Shown: positions 43,930 to 55,717, counted from the stretch's first letter. The stretch: DNA of 64,000 nucleotides from Floccularia luteovirens (GCA_009739215.1 VSJF01000004.1:1178001-1242000); one strand, 5' to 3'. The notes: generated from the sequence alone by a model not told the origin. A program made the numbers and translations.

Positions 43930-46110
43930 TCAACTGGCTGACGGCGCGGCAGGAGAAGGGGCGGCAGATCCCCTCTGTCGCAAAACCAACACGCCATTCT
44001 TCAGCTGGGCAACCTTCCTGACCATTGCAGAGAACTCCGTCTTCTTGTCTCCATCGGTTAGGTATGGCGTAAAGTGGTGGATACAATCCCTCGTTGACGC
44101 ATTCACTGTATTTTTGAGCCAATCCACTAGCATTGCTTCTAGCTCAGTAGCAGACACCGCAACAGCTGGACCACCAGCAGCCTGCGCCTTTCTCTTTTTG
44201 GGTTTAGGTGCAGCACCGTTTGCTGTTACGCCTGATGGCGATGGGGATACTGCGTGTGCTACATCTTCAGCTTTGCGTTTGTTGGACTTCGGCAACCCGT
44301 TACTATCACCACCATTGACGTCTATCGGACTTGTGGCCCTGCTGCCTGTTGTGGGGCTTGTGGCCCGACTACCAAGGGGGCTGTTTCCACGACTAGCACC
44401 AATCGTTTTCGGTTTGGGTGCCTTTGGGCTGGTCGCTCGTTTCGCAACAAGAGAATGTCCACCTAGACTTGGAGATAGAGCAGGGGATGCAGCTCGTGAA
44501 CCTGTTCCATTATTACTCTGGGGTCGGGGAACAGCAGGTTTGGGTGTTTGCGAATGAGATTCCGTAGTTTGAGATGGGGGTTGTGAGAGGGGTAATGCAG
44601 GGTTGGCAGTGATAACTTCCTCCTCTGATTCTTCCCTCCTACAGCTGATGAGTTAGCTCGTAAGTAAGGCAAAAGTTACTGGAGATACTTGCCGAACTAG
44701 CATAAGGATTCTTTTCTTCGTCACTCTCATAAGCGTCATTGCCCTCCCTATTTCGTATCAGTTTTTGCATGGCCTTCTCTTGTTTGCTGGCCCCGGGCTT
44801 TTCTTCTTCGTCAGATTCATCATCTATACCAGTATCGCGTTGTTTATTAGCGGCTTTGTATTCTCGTTTCAGTCGTTCCTATTTTCAGGTTAAGTGTTGG
44901 ATGACCACTATAATCTTTTCAGACCTACTTCAGTCTCCTTCGCTTCTTCGTCATTATCATCAACCTCCATTTTCTCCTCATCATCTGCAAAGTCCTCTTC
45001 ATATTCCTGCTCATCCAGGTCTCCTTCTTCACCGAGTTCCCTCTCTTTCTTCCTCTTAACATCTCCATCTTCATCATCATCGAATAGACTGCTCATCCCA
45101 CTATCCACGGTCTTGAGCTTCCTCCCGCCAGGTCCTAAGCTCTGTGTAGTATTCTCCATTCCTCCTGGTGCCACACGTCCCTCTGAGGAAGCTTTGAACA
45201 TCGCGGCAGTCGCGGCAGATGGACCTTTCCCATTCCGACTTGCTAACCACGCTTGAGGATCCCTTTTTTGATTGAGGGTATACTGTAAATCAATAGGAGT
45301 TCATATCAAACACACATTACAGAATACAGCACTAGAACATACTAAGGATTCCACATTCGCTGTATCGGTTGGCAGATCGTGTTTCAGTTTCTTTTGGAAC
45401 TTGTACCACCTGTGAGCTGGCACGAATTTGAAGACATCGTTTGCAGCAGGCATGAAGAATGCATATGTCTCAGCTTTCGAAACGTCGTCTAGCTGACCCA
45501 TCCATAATTCATTCTGCGCTGGTGATGAATCTTCCATGACCCACGGGTAACGTTCTTCTCTTCGCAATTGACGTACTTCCTCCGGAACATAAAATACTTG
45601 CCGCGTCTTTTTCTGAAACCGTTTCTTCGCATTTGCAGCTGTCGACTTTCCCTTGTCTTTGCTCGAGGATGGAGTATTCTCCTCTGCATTTGAAGACGTT
45701 GTATGTATTGGGCGCCCTTCCGCATCAACCATAACCATCTTCCCATCTGCTCCAATGACAGGTTTCCCATCCGGTCCGAGCATAGGCCCTACCGCCTGTG
45801 GGACAGTCGTTACAGCAGCCTCATCCCGACGTAAATCTTTCCTATTCAGCTTGATTGGTGCTGTCCATTTTGAGATGTCTACTGGCTTGCGTGAGTCAAA
45901 CTTCATGACGTCGTACTTCCACCCATTGAGTGTGGAAGCTAACAGTCGGAATTCTTGGAATGGACCTTCTGGTAGCTTAAGGCCGTCATCATCCTCCTTC
46001 TCTACTGGAGGTTTGGGGCGCGGTGTGGTGGCTTTGCGGGATGTTTGTGGCTCTTGTTTTGACCCTTTCTTTGGGTGAAACAGCATCGACAAAGATGCTT
46101 TTGGAGCCAT
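43930..46110 (-). CDS. TFG1: TFIIF alpha subunit (RAP74/Tfg1)
   Basis: Large subunit of general transcription factor IIF. Evidence: MAPKASLSMLFHPKKGSKQE, FQEFRLLASTLNGWKYDVMK (dimerisation domain), WVMEDSSPAQNELWMGQLDD, ETYAFFMPAANDVFKFVPAH, RWYKFQKKLKHDLP and YTLNQKRDPQAWLASRNGKG. These are followed by acidic and Lys-rich linkers, a Ser-Pro-rich segment with repeated RA(A/T)SP, and the C-terminal winged helix (ELEAMLVDWLKNTVNASTRD, CIHHFTPYLTD, FSAMVRKVAQLKNGVLVL). The intron at 44639-44692 has a GC donor (GCAAGT). Even so, the phase is one base off unless one G/C of the run at 44634-44636 is extra. The rest is intact. Confidence 0.88.
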
Positions 46111-46431
46111 AGCTTCAATGCTGCATGGATTGTAGAAATAGAGTCGTCGGGTGCTTCTGGAACCCTAAATAATGGGTTCAAGGAGCATAAACCGAGAATT
46201 GTGAAAGAGATGGCTAAGCGAAATACAATTGCAATATTTACCAATCCACTTGTCAAACAAGTATCAATAGCACTGACTCACACAATCTCATCATTATCTC
46301 TGTGGTTTATCGAGTCCACAGCTCGTAAAAATGCCTCAAGAAAAATTATACAGTAGACTCAAAAAAAGGACACCTCCCAGCATTAAATTGTACGCGAAAG
46401 GCCTCAACAAAAAAAAAAATAGAAAGAAAAA
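46111..46431. other. intergenic, no gene seen
   Basis: About 320 bp upstream of TFIIF-alpha and downstream of the bHLH gene, same strand. A run of A near 46409-46419 lies just past the bHLH stop. Confidence 0.4.
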
Positions 46432-48331
46432 TCATGTGTGTGGAGATGTATCGTTTCTATGTGAATCTCCGTTTTGAGAAGGTTGTCCAGCATTAGTAAA
46501 AATGTTCTGTGAGGAGGAAGGTCGTGGTGCAGAATGGATTGACTGCATTGGAAGAGAGGTATGTTGTGGTGGTTGTTGTTGTTGTTGCTGTTGCTGTTGT
46601 AAGATTCCCGGTGGAGGGGGGTATTGTCCGGGAATCTGTCCATATACTACCGCGTGTGGTGGAGGACCACCTAGTGGGAATGAGGGATTTCCACCCTGAC
46701 GCATGGCGTCGACCTCATGACGAAGCATATCAATTTCGCGAGCCATATCTTGATGATTTTGTTTCAATTGCGCAACAAAGTCTATCGCTAAGAGTAGAGA
46801 GAACCTAAGATTAGAACAAGTACAATAAAAGCCAAAAATGGACAACCAACCCTTGCTCAGGATCTCCCATTTGCTTGCTTTCATGCCACGGTCGGCTGGA
46901 AGCTGGTCTCTCAGCTCATCAAACAGGTCTTTCATCTCTTTCCGTCTTTTTCTCTCCGCAAGCTTATGTGATACCCGAAGTTCCGGCGAACGAGAGTATG
47001 GTGTTTGTCCGCTTTCTTTCGCAGCTTTATTAGAAGCACTTGGTGAAGGAGCTGAAGCCATGTCTTCCTGGCCAGAGGAAGGTCCTGATTGCGTGTTGTT
47101 GTCTGCACTGTGACCTGTTCGAGATGGTGGTCGTGATCGAGAGCGCAAAACTCTTTTAGGTCCCGATGATGCAAAAGCATCGGGCATAGACATGCGACGG
47201 TCATGGGCGAATGTTGATGGGGGCATCATTCCCATCTGTCCCACTGACTCAAAAGAACGTGATGAATTTGCAACGTTAGTAGTATCTGAATCGTTATGAT
47301 GAGTAGTATTGTTAGATTGGTTGGGTGAATCATTGGTATTTTGACTGGATGGCCAAGAAAAGGATGTTGATGGAGGGATTCGCGCGTGAGGAGAGTCACT
47401 TGAAGTGATAACAGGGCTAAAACCCCCACCCATACTTGAAATATTTGACAAACCCGATGACGTAGAGTCTCGCCTTTCTGTCCACCATTGTGAGGGACCT
47501 CGAGAGTCGACGGAGTTGCGGCGATCGTTTAAACTGAGTTGTGCAATTTTCTGGGTGTCGATCGCAGACCCGCGCCGTTTTGGGGCTGGGGGCTCTGTAT
47601 CAAGATCCATTCCAGTGCTCGGCACACCTGGACCTACGAGCTGGGGGTCAATTTCCTCACCAACTGGAGGAAACTTGGCTCGATCCCCTGACATTTTCCG
47701 TTTAGTGCCGTGGGGAATGGTAGACAGATGGGGTAAAGTATGTGGGCTTTGTCCCGGAGCGATTGAGTGCCTGCGCATCGTGTAATCAAATGATTCTCTT
47801 GCTATGCGTCGGTTAGCGGAGTGGTAGTCTTGTCTGTCGTGGTCTACATGCATTTGGTTAGAGTCTTTTGAGTTCAAAGGACCTGGGAAAGAAGAGGAGA
47901 AAAAAAATTGGTATGGAGAGTGTTGTGACTTTAGCGGAGAGAGTACCTGTTGCACTGCGAGAGGTTTCTTGAGAATCATGAGATAGGGCAGAGGACGGAC
48001 GTTGCTTGTTGTTCTCGAGGGAAGGAGAGCGAAGGAGTTTGCGTAACTGGGCGTGACCGTCGGTAGAGGAATGAGTAGTAGCATCGCCAAAAATGTAGGG
48101 AGATGAGGGACGAGGATCATTAATGAGGTTCTTGAAGTTTGAATCGTGGTGAGATGAAGAGGTGGAGGAGTTGGAGAGAGGATCGAAGGACTGGCGATGG
48201 AGAGAGTTGAGCTTTGAAAGAGAGGAGAGAGGAGCAGCATGGAGAGAAGGATCAGTGACAGAGCCTCTGCGTTGATTCTGAAGGTATTCAAGCGGTGGGA
48301 GAGGAGCGAGAGGAGAGAGTTTGTCAGGCAT
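46432..48331 (-). CDS. bHLH transcription factor (class B, Esc1-like)
   Basis: DNA-binding regulator. After a long Ser/Pro/His-rich N-terminus (MPDKLSPLAPLPPLEYLQNQ; KRKMSGDRAKFPPVGEEIDP) comes a bHLH domain: RVSHKLAERKRRKEMKDLFD, ELRDQLPADRGMKASKWEIL, SKAIDFVAQLKQNHQDMARE. The basic region holds His, Glu and Arg at the positions that specify CACGTG. A Leu-rich coiled extension (IDMLRHEVDAM) and a nine-Gln run follow. One intron splits the helix-loop-helix after ILSK, another lies in the N-terminal region, both in phase. The start MPDKLS is the first Met of the frame. Target genes unknown; three promoters in the window carry CACGTG close to the start. Confidence 0.88.
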
Positions 48332-48421
48332 TTGTGGTTGAGAAGGTAGAGCAGGAGAGTATTAGAACATTGTGTATTACACTTTCTATATCCGGTTATA
48401 TTACTTTCAGTACAAACAACT

Positions 48422-51345
48422 TCAATCTACAACTCTGCCACTCCACGAGGTCTTTTCAACTCCACTTCGTCCTCCTTTGCTAAGCTCAATGCTTCGAACA
48501 TATCTCCCTCCACTGTTGCGTGTCTTCCGTCCCTTCCCTTCCCGCTGTCGGTACTCCTCTTCCTGTTCATCATCCATCTCTACTATCCTTCGGATCCACG
48601 GCATGTAGTCCAAATGCACATACTCTCCAATCCCTCCCACAATATGCGGACAAACCTCCCCTATTACCTCCCTCGTTTGGGCCTCTATTTCCATTCGAGT
48701 ACCACCTGATGTTTGTATTTCGTAGGAATCATTCTTCGTTGAACCCGGTCCTCGTGTCACTCCCGCCATTACTTTTCCACGTGCAAGTCGTATGGCACTC
48801 AATTCAATCTCTTTTTCCCGATCTTGAAATCCAAATCTAGATCTTTCCCTTTCATCTTTCAAGTCATACACCATCTTGTGTCCAACTTCTTCATCATCAC
48901 TTGTCTTCTCTAGTACTAAATCAATCTCCTTCATCAATTGGTTAGTACATCACTTATCATTATCAGTCTCTCATCACCTACATCTTGCATTCCGTTGCTA
49001 TTCTGCGTCAGGTTTCCGTCCAGGTAGGAAAAAAGTTCAATGTGATTCAGCCATCTTCGATCGGTATCCTCAGTCTGACCCTGTATAAGCCATCTCATTC
49101 ACAACAACGCTATCACCCGTCGCAATTATCCGTTCTTCATCTGCTGCCTGTGTGCCCGTCCGAGGAGTCTCTTCAGTGGCAGACACTAACTTGCAACTTT
49201 GGTTACTCGTTCCCGTTACACACCACATTTGAAGTGCATGTATCGCGCGTCGAAGGTCCGGTGCCGTAATAGTGTAGTTACCAAAAGTCTCTTCAATATT
49301 TCCGTATACGCCCATAATAGTCTCTCTCTCCATTATGTAGCCTTCAGCACAACTAACCGCTTGCAGGTAAGAAGCGGCAACCGGCGCGGGACAGACATCC
49401 AGCGTCAAAACCGTTTGTAACGGCAATTCCAATACAGGAACAAGGGAAATATCTGGAGTAATTATTTCAGTAATCTGATATACTTACAAGATGATTATTT
49501 GAAATACCGTTACAAGTGCAAATGACGGGACGCTTGCAGTCCTTGATGAATTGAATTACCGCTGGCCAAAAATTCACATCTTCTTTAAAAAGAATATCCA
49601 CTTCTTCCAATAATACAACAGATTGGGGGAGCGATTTAGACTTTGGGAAGGAGTCCGCAGAAGAACAGTCAATTTCATCATATGAAGAGCCATGACCTTC
49701 GGAGACAGGTCCTGAACCGCCGCTTTCATTTTCCGAATTCAGGCTATCCAATTCCTCCTTCTGAGTACCCTCTTTGCAATCATCCAAGGTCACCGGTGAA
49801 CCCTGCCTTTGGTTAATGGTCCCATGGATGAGGTGATTCTTTCCGACTTGTCCAATAAGGTAGTCCAAATTAGAGCCGCTTCGTTTCCCAATTCCAGGAT
49901 ATACTTCGAAAACTTCCCAGCCTAGTTCTTCAGCACAAGCATACACACAGGCTGTCTTGCCGCTCCCGGGAGGGCCTACTAGCAAAATTGTATTGTGTAG
50001 CTGCTCTGTCTCCTGCCGAAATTTGTTCTTCGAGGACGCTCCTAGAAAGCTGTTGGCCTGATGTAGAAGTTGCTCGAGTTCATCTCCCAAGTCACCGCCC
50101 ACGTCGTCTTCATAAGCACCTTCGATGTCCTCCTCATCATACACAATCCAATCATTCTCGTCATCACTTGAATTTATCCTTCTCCTTTTTCGTCTTTCTT
50201 TCTGTACCTCCCGAACTACATGTGGTCGCTTGTTTCTTTTGAGGTTTCGTTTACTCCCCTTTGAAGGATTTCGTTGTCCTATAGCAGGGTCATTCTGAAA
50301 ATGGAGTTCAAGAGCTTGAAGCCAGTCTCGGAGGTATATTGCGCTTGATTCATTTCCTAGGACTTCATGAGCACAACGTGGACGCCACTTGTCCGTCCAT
50401 GTGGAATATGTCGAGGGTTCCTTCATTTGTGAAAGGGTGTAGTGTACGGCACGTGCGATAGCGGGATGGTGAATTTTATGGGTATCAGGAATAGTCGTCA
50501 GATGGTTTGTTATTTTTGTAATGTCACTTGATCGTAAGACATATGGGTAATTTGAGTCGTCGTATATATCAATTTCAGTCTCCTTCAGAAAGGAATATGC
50601 TCCAAAGTGTGGGTCAAACCGAGTAGATCCAGATATTCTGCTTATTCGGTATGCGCAAGGGATGGTTTCAAAAGTAGTCTGATGACCTCTAACATGTTGC
50701 ATGTCCCTAGAAGGAAAAGGAGCATCTGGTGGATTGGCTGGTATTGAACGTTTGGCATAGGGTGCCCTTTGTGGTTTGGGTTTGAAGAAAGAATGCATGC
50801 GCTTCAGACCTTGGGAAGGTTGGTTGTCGGCTTTTATGGGAGACTCCTCTATGATGATTGGGGCTGCGCGGGTAAAGCCTTCTCTAGTGGTATCCTGTTC
50901 ACCTCTTACTGGCGTGGTAAACCTTGTCTTGACTGTCAATGAAGGAACGTCGCCGTCGTCGATTTCTATAACGTGAATGCTTTGTGTGGGTGACGGCACT
51001 ATAATTGCAGAATTGACCTCGTCGGGGTTGGTTGCCCTTCCTCCCTGGTCCTCACTTGCGGGAGCACCATTGGGCAATGGAGGGCGTGATTTGGAGTTTG
51101 GCTCCATAGCGGAAGTGCTAGGTGATTCGCATGGCTCCTTCTCGTTCGGCAACTCAACCTTGGGTGGACCTTGTTGCTTACTACGTGGAAACAAGTCGAA
51201 AAGCGTCTTTTGTTGGAGCCTTGACTGAACATAAGCGTTCCATTCATCACTAAACCAACGCAGAGTAACACCTTGAGCCACTTACTGGTTTTAAAATGGT
51301 ATCACGTTTGTTATTCCTGGCATTCATTTTGTCTACCACTGCCAT
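48422..51345 (-). CDS. ELG1: ELG1/ATAD5-like RFC clamp-unloader subunit
   Basis: AAA+ large subunit of the alternative RFC complex that unloads PCNA and maintains genome and telomere stability. Evidence: N-terminal QQKTLFDLF (PIP-like), WTDKWRPRCAHEVLGNESSA, Walker A LLVGPPGSGKTACVYACAEE, Walker B SVVLLEEVDILFKED, sensor-1 RPVICTCND, and lid/collar LPLQTVLTLD and APDLRRAIHALQMWC. The C-terminal tail contains YVHLDYMPWIRRIVEMDDEQ and RKTRNSGGRYVRSIEL. A +1 shift is needed after NEMAYTGSD (stop TGA about 49077): DTDRRWLNHIELFSYLDGN lies in +1. The 5' end is uncertain: ATG 51345 (MAVVDKMNARNNKRDT) joins SDEWNAYV only over a 39-nt intron whose phase is off by one base. Only about 90 bp separate its stop from the bHLH start downstream. 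Confidence 0.85.
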
Positions 51346-51444
51346 TAGAGACGTTGTGGTAAAGAGGGCAGCTATTGTAGGTAGAACGCGTAGACGTTGA
51401 GCCAACTCGAACGCGTTGGAATAAACAATGCTGACAGGTAATAA

Positions 51445-51482
51445 TACGTGACTGAGCTATATATTAACAATACAGTCACGTA
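51445..51482. promoter_or_regulatory. perfect 10-bp inverted repeat in the ELG1/JMJD7 bidirectional promoter
   Basis: TACGTGACTG at 51445-51454 and CAGTCACGTA at 51473-51482 with an 18-bp AT-rich spacer that includes a TATA-like stretch. The arms face each other between two divergent genes about 170 bp apart. Binding by a dimeric bZIP/bHLH factor is inference. Confidence 0.55.
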
Positions 51483-51515
51483 ATGTTATTCACACCATTC
51501 TGATTTTGTACTAAC

Positions 51516-52903
51516 ATGATATCCACATACAAAGATGCAGTCAAATGGCTTTCTGATGAATACCGAGGTACTTTTGGATCTATGAACTTTGATTGAAACA
51601 AATTTATCGAGAAAACAAGATTCAAATGGAACAGGTATTGAAATTGTTGACGGACCCCCAACCTCACTCGAGTTTGCGAGACTTGTTCATATATCACGGC
51701 CAGTCATTATCAAAGGTACAGGGAAATGAATTGTTAGTTATGATCACACCTAATAAACTCTAGGGTGTACCGTTTTAGCTTGTCAACAATGGACCGATTC
51801 GTATCTAGTAGAAAAAATGGGCAACAGTCTAATCTCAGTTGCAGCTACACCAAATGGGTGAAATATGTCCCCGAAGTCTGTTCCTATCGTCTTATTGGTT
51901 ACTGGTCATAACAGCCGTGCGGACTCTATTGTTCAAGGATCAAGATAAAAGATTGTACTTCACCGAACCTCTGGTAGAAAAAATGACGATGAAGGAATTC
52001 ATGTCAAAAATTAATCCTTCCAGTACGAACCCTGTCTAAATATTTGTCTTATTTTTGCTTACGTCCCTGCCAGCAGCGAAGGAAACCCCTGATGAAATAT
52101 ACTACTTGCAGTCTCAGAATGGAAATCTATTCTCTGCAAAATACTTTGCAGGTTACCAGGGACAAGTCGGAATTTGAACCCCTCAGAGCTGATGTACCTA
52201 GTGATATACCCTGGTGTACCGAGGCATTGGGTCTGTTATGTCTGGAATTCATAATCTTCAAAGCTAACTTCTACCAGGCACAACGCCAGATGCGGTGAAC
52301 GTCTGGATGGGAAGCAGTGATTCCATTACGAGCATTCATAGCGGTGAATCACACACCCCCTACACGTCGATTCATAGTCGATTCTGATTTCGAACGAAAA
52401 GATCCTTATGAAAATTTGTATGCTGTGGTATGCGGGACGAAGCATTTCACTCTGCTGCCCCCTTCGGATGGATGGAGTCTTGAAGGTAGGTTATTGTTTG
52501 CGCAGAAATATGTAGTTCCAGTGCAATGATCGATTCGATAGAACGGCTATACCCTCACGCAACATATACGCGGTCATCACCGAACTCAAAATTGATTATA
52601 ACCCCATCACCAGAACAAGATTATCCACTCGTGCGATGGTCGTCAGTCTCCGACCCTCATTTACCGGGTTCTCTACCCTCCAATATCAGACCAATAAATG
52701 TTACAGTTCATCCCGGTGAAATGTTGTATCTTCCTGTTGGCTGGTGGCATCATGTCCGTCAATCTGGGCCAATTACTATCGCGCTGAATTGGTGGTATGA
52801 TGCCGAAATGCGTGGTATGTCGTGGGTCATGTTAAATTTCTTTAGACAAGCTATTCCTATTCCTTTGGGTAATGATCAAGAGAAGAACTCTGAAGACGAA
52901 TAA
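51516..52903 (+). CDS. JMJD7: JMJD7-like JmjC (cupin-8) hydroxylase
   Basis: Fe(II)/2-oxoglutarate oxygenase like JMJD7, a (3S)-lysyl hydroxylase of DRG GTPases. Evidence: SLEFARLVHISRPVIIKG, CQQWTDSYLVEKMGNSLISV, KRLYFTEPLVEKMTMKEFMS, TPDEIYYLQSQNGNLF, SEFEPLRADVPSDIPWCTEA, TPDAVNVWMGSSDSITSIHS then DPYENLYAVVCGTKHFTLLP (metal-binding H-x-D, with the Asp codon split by an intron), and VHPGEMLYLPVGWWHHVRQS (third ligand His). Two +1 shifts are required: near 51933-51950 (zero frame meets TAA before KRLYF) and between 52120 and 52160 (zero frame meets TGA after QVGI). Otherwise complete from MISTYKDAVKWLSDEYR to the stop. Confidence 0.82.
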
Positions 52904-53017
52904 TTTTTGAATTTTTGAAATACCGAAATGAGAAATATAACGCGCATGTCACACATATGTAAATGTCACAAGGATTTTCTAATCTGAACTTTTCGTTTCT
53001 CCTCGTCGTGTATATCA

Positions 53018-53775
53018 ATGGGTAAAGAGAAGAAGAGCAAGAAAGATAAAGAGGAAACTTCAGAAATCCCTCAGGAGGTTGTTGAAGATGTGAAAATGGA
53101 TGACGGCACGAGCAAAGTATGACCTTTACACATATACTTTTCTTATGTTTTGTTAATTGGAAGTTTTCGTTTCATTCCTCGTAGTCACCAAAGAAATCAA
53201 AAAAACCAAGAGAAGAAATTGAAATACCACTGGAAGACCTTTCTCCCTTGGCACATCCACTAGCGCAGAAAAAGCTATTGAAAAAGCTTCACAAAACGGT
53301 TAAGAAAGGTAACTTAGAATCTGTACTTTTTCACACAAAACGGTGCTGAGAGATGTCTCTCCAATAGCATCGAAAGCACGTCAAGTGAAACGGGGAGTGA
53401 AGGAAGTCGTAAAAGGGATTCGGAAGGGTGAAAAAGGGTGAGTTCAAACATTGCATTTTCTCGAGATTTTCTTATTCAATGTATCACAGGCTCCTCATAC
53501 TTGCTGCTGACATTAATCCTATCGACATCATATCACATTTGCCCGTATTGAGCGAAGAAGCTCAGATACCATACATTTTTGTATCATCAAAAGAAGAACT
53601 TGGCCATGCGAGTTCGACAAAACGACCCACAAGTTGTGTTATGATATGTCCGAATCAGAAAAAGAAGGTGAAAAGGAAGGAAGGAGAACAGGATGATAAG
53701 GATGATGATTACCGAGAGCTTTACGAAGAATGTTATCGTGAGGTTGAAAAGTTGGATACGAAAGTAGTGTTTTAA
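53018..53775 (+). CDS. NHP2: NHP2, H/ACA snoRNP subunit (L7Ae family)
   Basis: Kink-turn RNA-binding protein of the H/ACA pseudouridylation complex. It starts MGKEKKSKKDKEETSEIPQE; the core reads LSPLAHPLAQKKLLKKLHKT, KARQVKRGVKEVVKGIRKGE, KGLLILAADINPIDIISHLP, VLSEEAQIPYIFVSSKEELG and SCVMICPN, with an acidic/basic tail ending DTKVVF. Introns fall after GTSK, VKK and EKG and join in phase. N- and C-terminal extensions are longer than in yeast but the L7Ae fold is complete. Confidence 0.93.
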
Positions 53776-53932
53776 GTAATAGGTTGTGTTGGATGTGTAA
53801 TACTGTAACTTGTGTGTTACAGCCATTATGAATAATTTCACACGATCAATTCCGGGTTATCAAAATTGCAAGCTCGCCAAAGTCGTAACACGTCTTCTGC
53901 TACTTTTCTTATACCACACGGTTCTTCACACA

Positions 53933-55717
53933 ATGCCTCCCAAGTCAAAAGCAGCCTCAACTACCACTGCTTCGTCGAAACCAAAGGCTCCCTCTACTAG
54001 TGGTACAACAACGCCCGTGTCCACTACTCAAAAACCGGATTTGGAGCAACTGTCCACGCTTTCACATGGCAAGCCAGACAGGAAACTTTACGACGCCGAA
54101 CAGGAGAAGATCAAAGAAGAAATAGACGCCCTCCAAGCAAAATTGGTAATTTTGTTCATGTGGCTGTCCTTTCCGTAACTAATTCACACTTTGTCATAGT
54201 CTATTGTACGGGACAAAATTGCTCTAGGCACAAAATCAGGACCTAGTAATGATAGACGAAATGTTCTTCGTTCAGAATTAGATGCTATCAAGGATCAGCA
54301 ATCAACCATTAAATTGTCAAGAGGGAAATTGCGAGACCAAATTGATTCTTTACAAGAAAACATGCAAAAAAAGGTATATTGCTGTGATCTTGTAACTAGT
54401 CTATAAACATTAATTTGGTTTAGATCAAAGATCTTCAAGCTCACAAGTCTAAAATACCGCACAAAAACGTCCAAGATGTTGATGCGCATATAAAGTCCGT
54501 GTTTAGTCTGTTTCTCTATTCAAATATAACCTTACGTCATATACACTAGAAACTTGGAAAAACAGATCGAATCTGGAAGCATGAAACTTGCGGACGAAAA
54601 GCGGGCATTGCAGGACATCTCCACAAGTCGAAGACACCGTCGTGTTCTGGAGGGATTCCAGGGAGAACAAGATGCAATTGATGCAGACCGTCAAACGGTT
54701 GAAAATTTGCGCAAGCAGCTTGAGGATCCCGAAACAAAGGCCATCTCTGATCGCTACGAGAAACTCAAGGCAGAGCTCGATGAACTGAAGAAAGAGGGTG
54801 ACGAAGCTTATGCTAGCCGGTCTAAACTTTATGAGGAACGTGACAATATACAAGCTCAATTGAAAGAACTCTATAATACAAAACGCGAATCTGCACAACA
54901 TTTCAGGGAAGCTAGCGATCGTTACTGGAATAAGGTTAACGAGGATCGCGCTCGTCGCGCCGAAAAAGAACGTGCTCAACGTGCAGCTGAGGAAGCTCAG
55001 AAAAAGCAAGAAGTTGCTCAACGACTCCGCGAAGAAGCAGAACTGCCTGCATTCCAGACCCAAATTGAAGATTGTCAAACTCTAATTGATTTCTTCACTG
55101 GCAAAGTCAATGGAACCGTCAATACTAAATCTTCTTCCATATCACCGAAGACGGAGGTGGCTGGCGTGCCAAAGCTAGAACTCAGGAAAGTCGAAGAACT
55201 TCCTGAAGGGTCAGTAATTAGCAAAAAGAAAGGCGAGGGAGATGATGAAGATTTCTTTGCTGGAGGGAAGGGTAAAAAAGGTAGAAAAGGCCAGGTGAAA
55301 TCTAACGGAACAACATCAAGTAACGGCCCAGCCTCCACTACAACAACAAGCTCATCTCTTAATGTTCCCCTTCCGACACTGTCAGCACTTCTAACCCTGT
55401 CTATTCCACCACCGACATCAAGCGCTGATGTACCGCGCTTAATTGAGGACCTCCAAACGAAAAAGGCTTGGTTCGAAGCCAACCAAGCCCGAGTTACAGC
55501 CGAAAATGTGGCACAGGCAGAGGCTAATATCCAACGTTTGAACAATGCCAAGTCGGATGGGGCAGCTGTCGAAGTAACCCCCCCTAACGGTGGAGGAGAG
55601 TATCCTGCCGAGCCGGCTCCAACACCTCAGGCTGGTGACATTCCTGCCGTAGCTGTTCCAAGCACAGAGGTTGTGGACAAACTTGAGGCTGTACAAGAGA
55701 CCGAAGCAACCGTCTAG
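53933..55717 (+). CDS. BFR1: BFR1-like nuclear segregation / mRNP protein
   Basis: Coiled-coil protein of the Bfr1 family, which associates with polysomes and mRNPs at the ER and affects secretion and ploidy. It starts MPPKSKAASTTTASSKPKAP. Long helices follow: DRKLYDAEQEKIKEEIDALQ, RNVLRSELDAIKDQQ, ADEKRALQDISTSRRHRRVL, DRYEKLKAELDELKKEGDEA, YNTKRESAQHFREASDRYWN and ERAQRAAEEAQKKQEVAQRL. The conserved end of the helical part is FQTQIEDCQTLIDFF. The C-terminus is Ser/Thr/Pro-rich with a Lys/Gly patch (GGKGKKGRKG). Four to five exons in phase. A 191-codon frame on the other strand here is a shadow of the coiled-coil composition. Confidence 0.88.

Noticed and set aside
54503..55078. 191-codon hydrophobic minus-strand frame
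   Set aside because: Exact antisense of the BFR1 coiled coil; Lys/Glu/Gln-rich codons read backwards give Leu/Phe/Ser-rich shadows.
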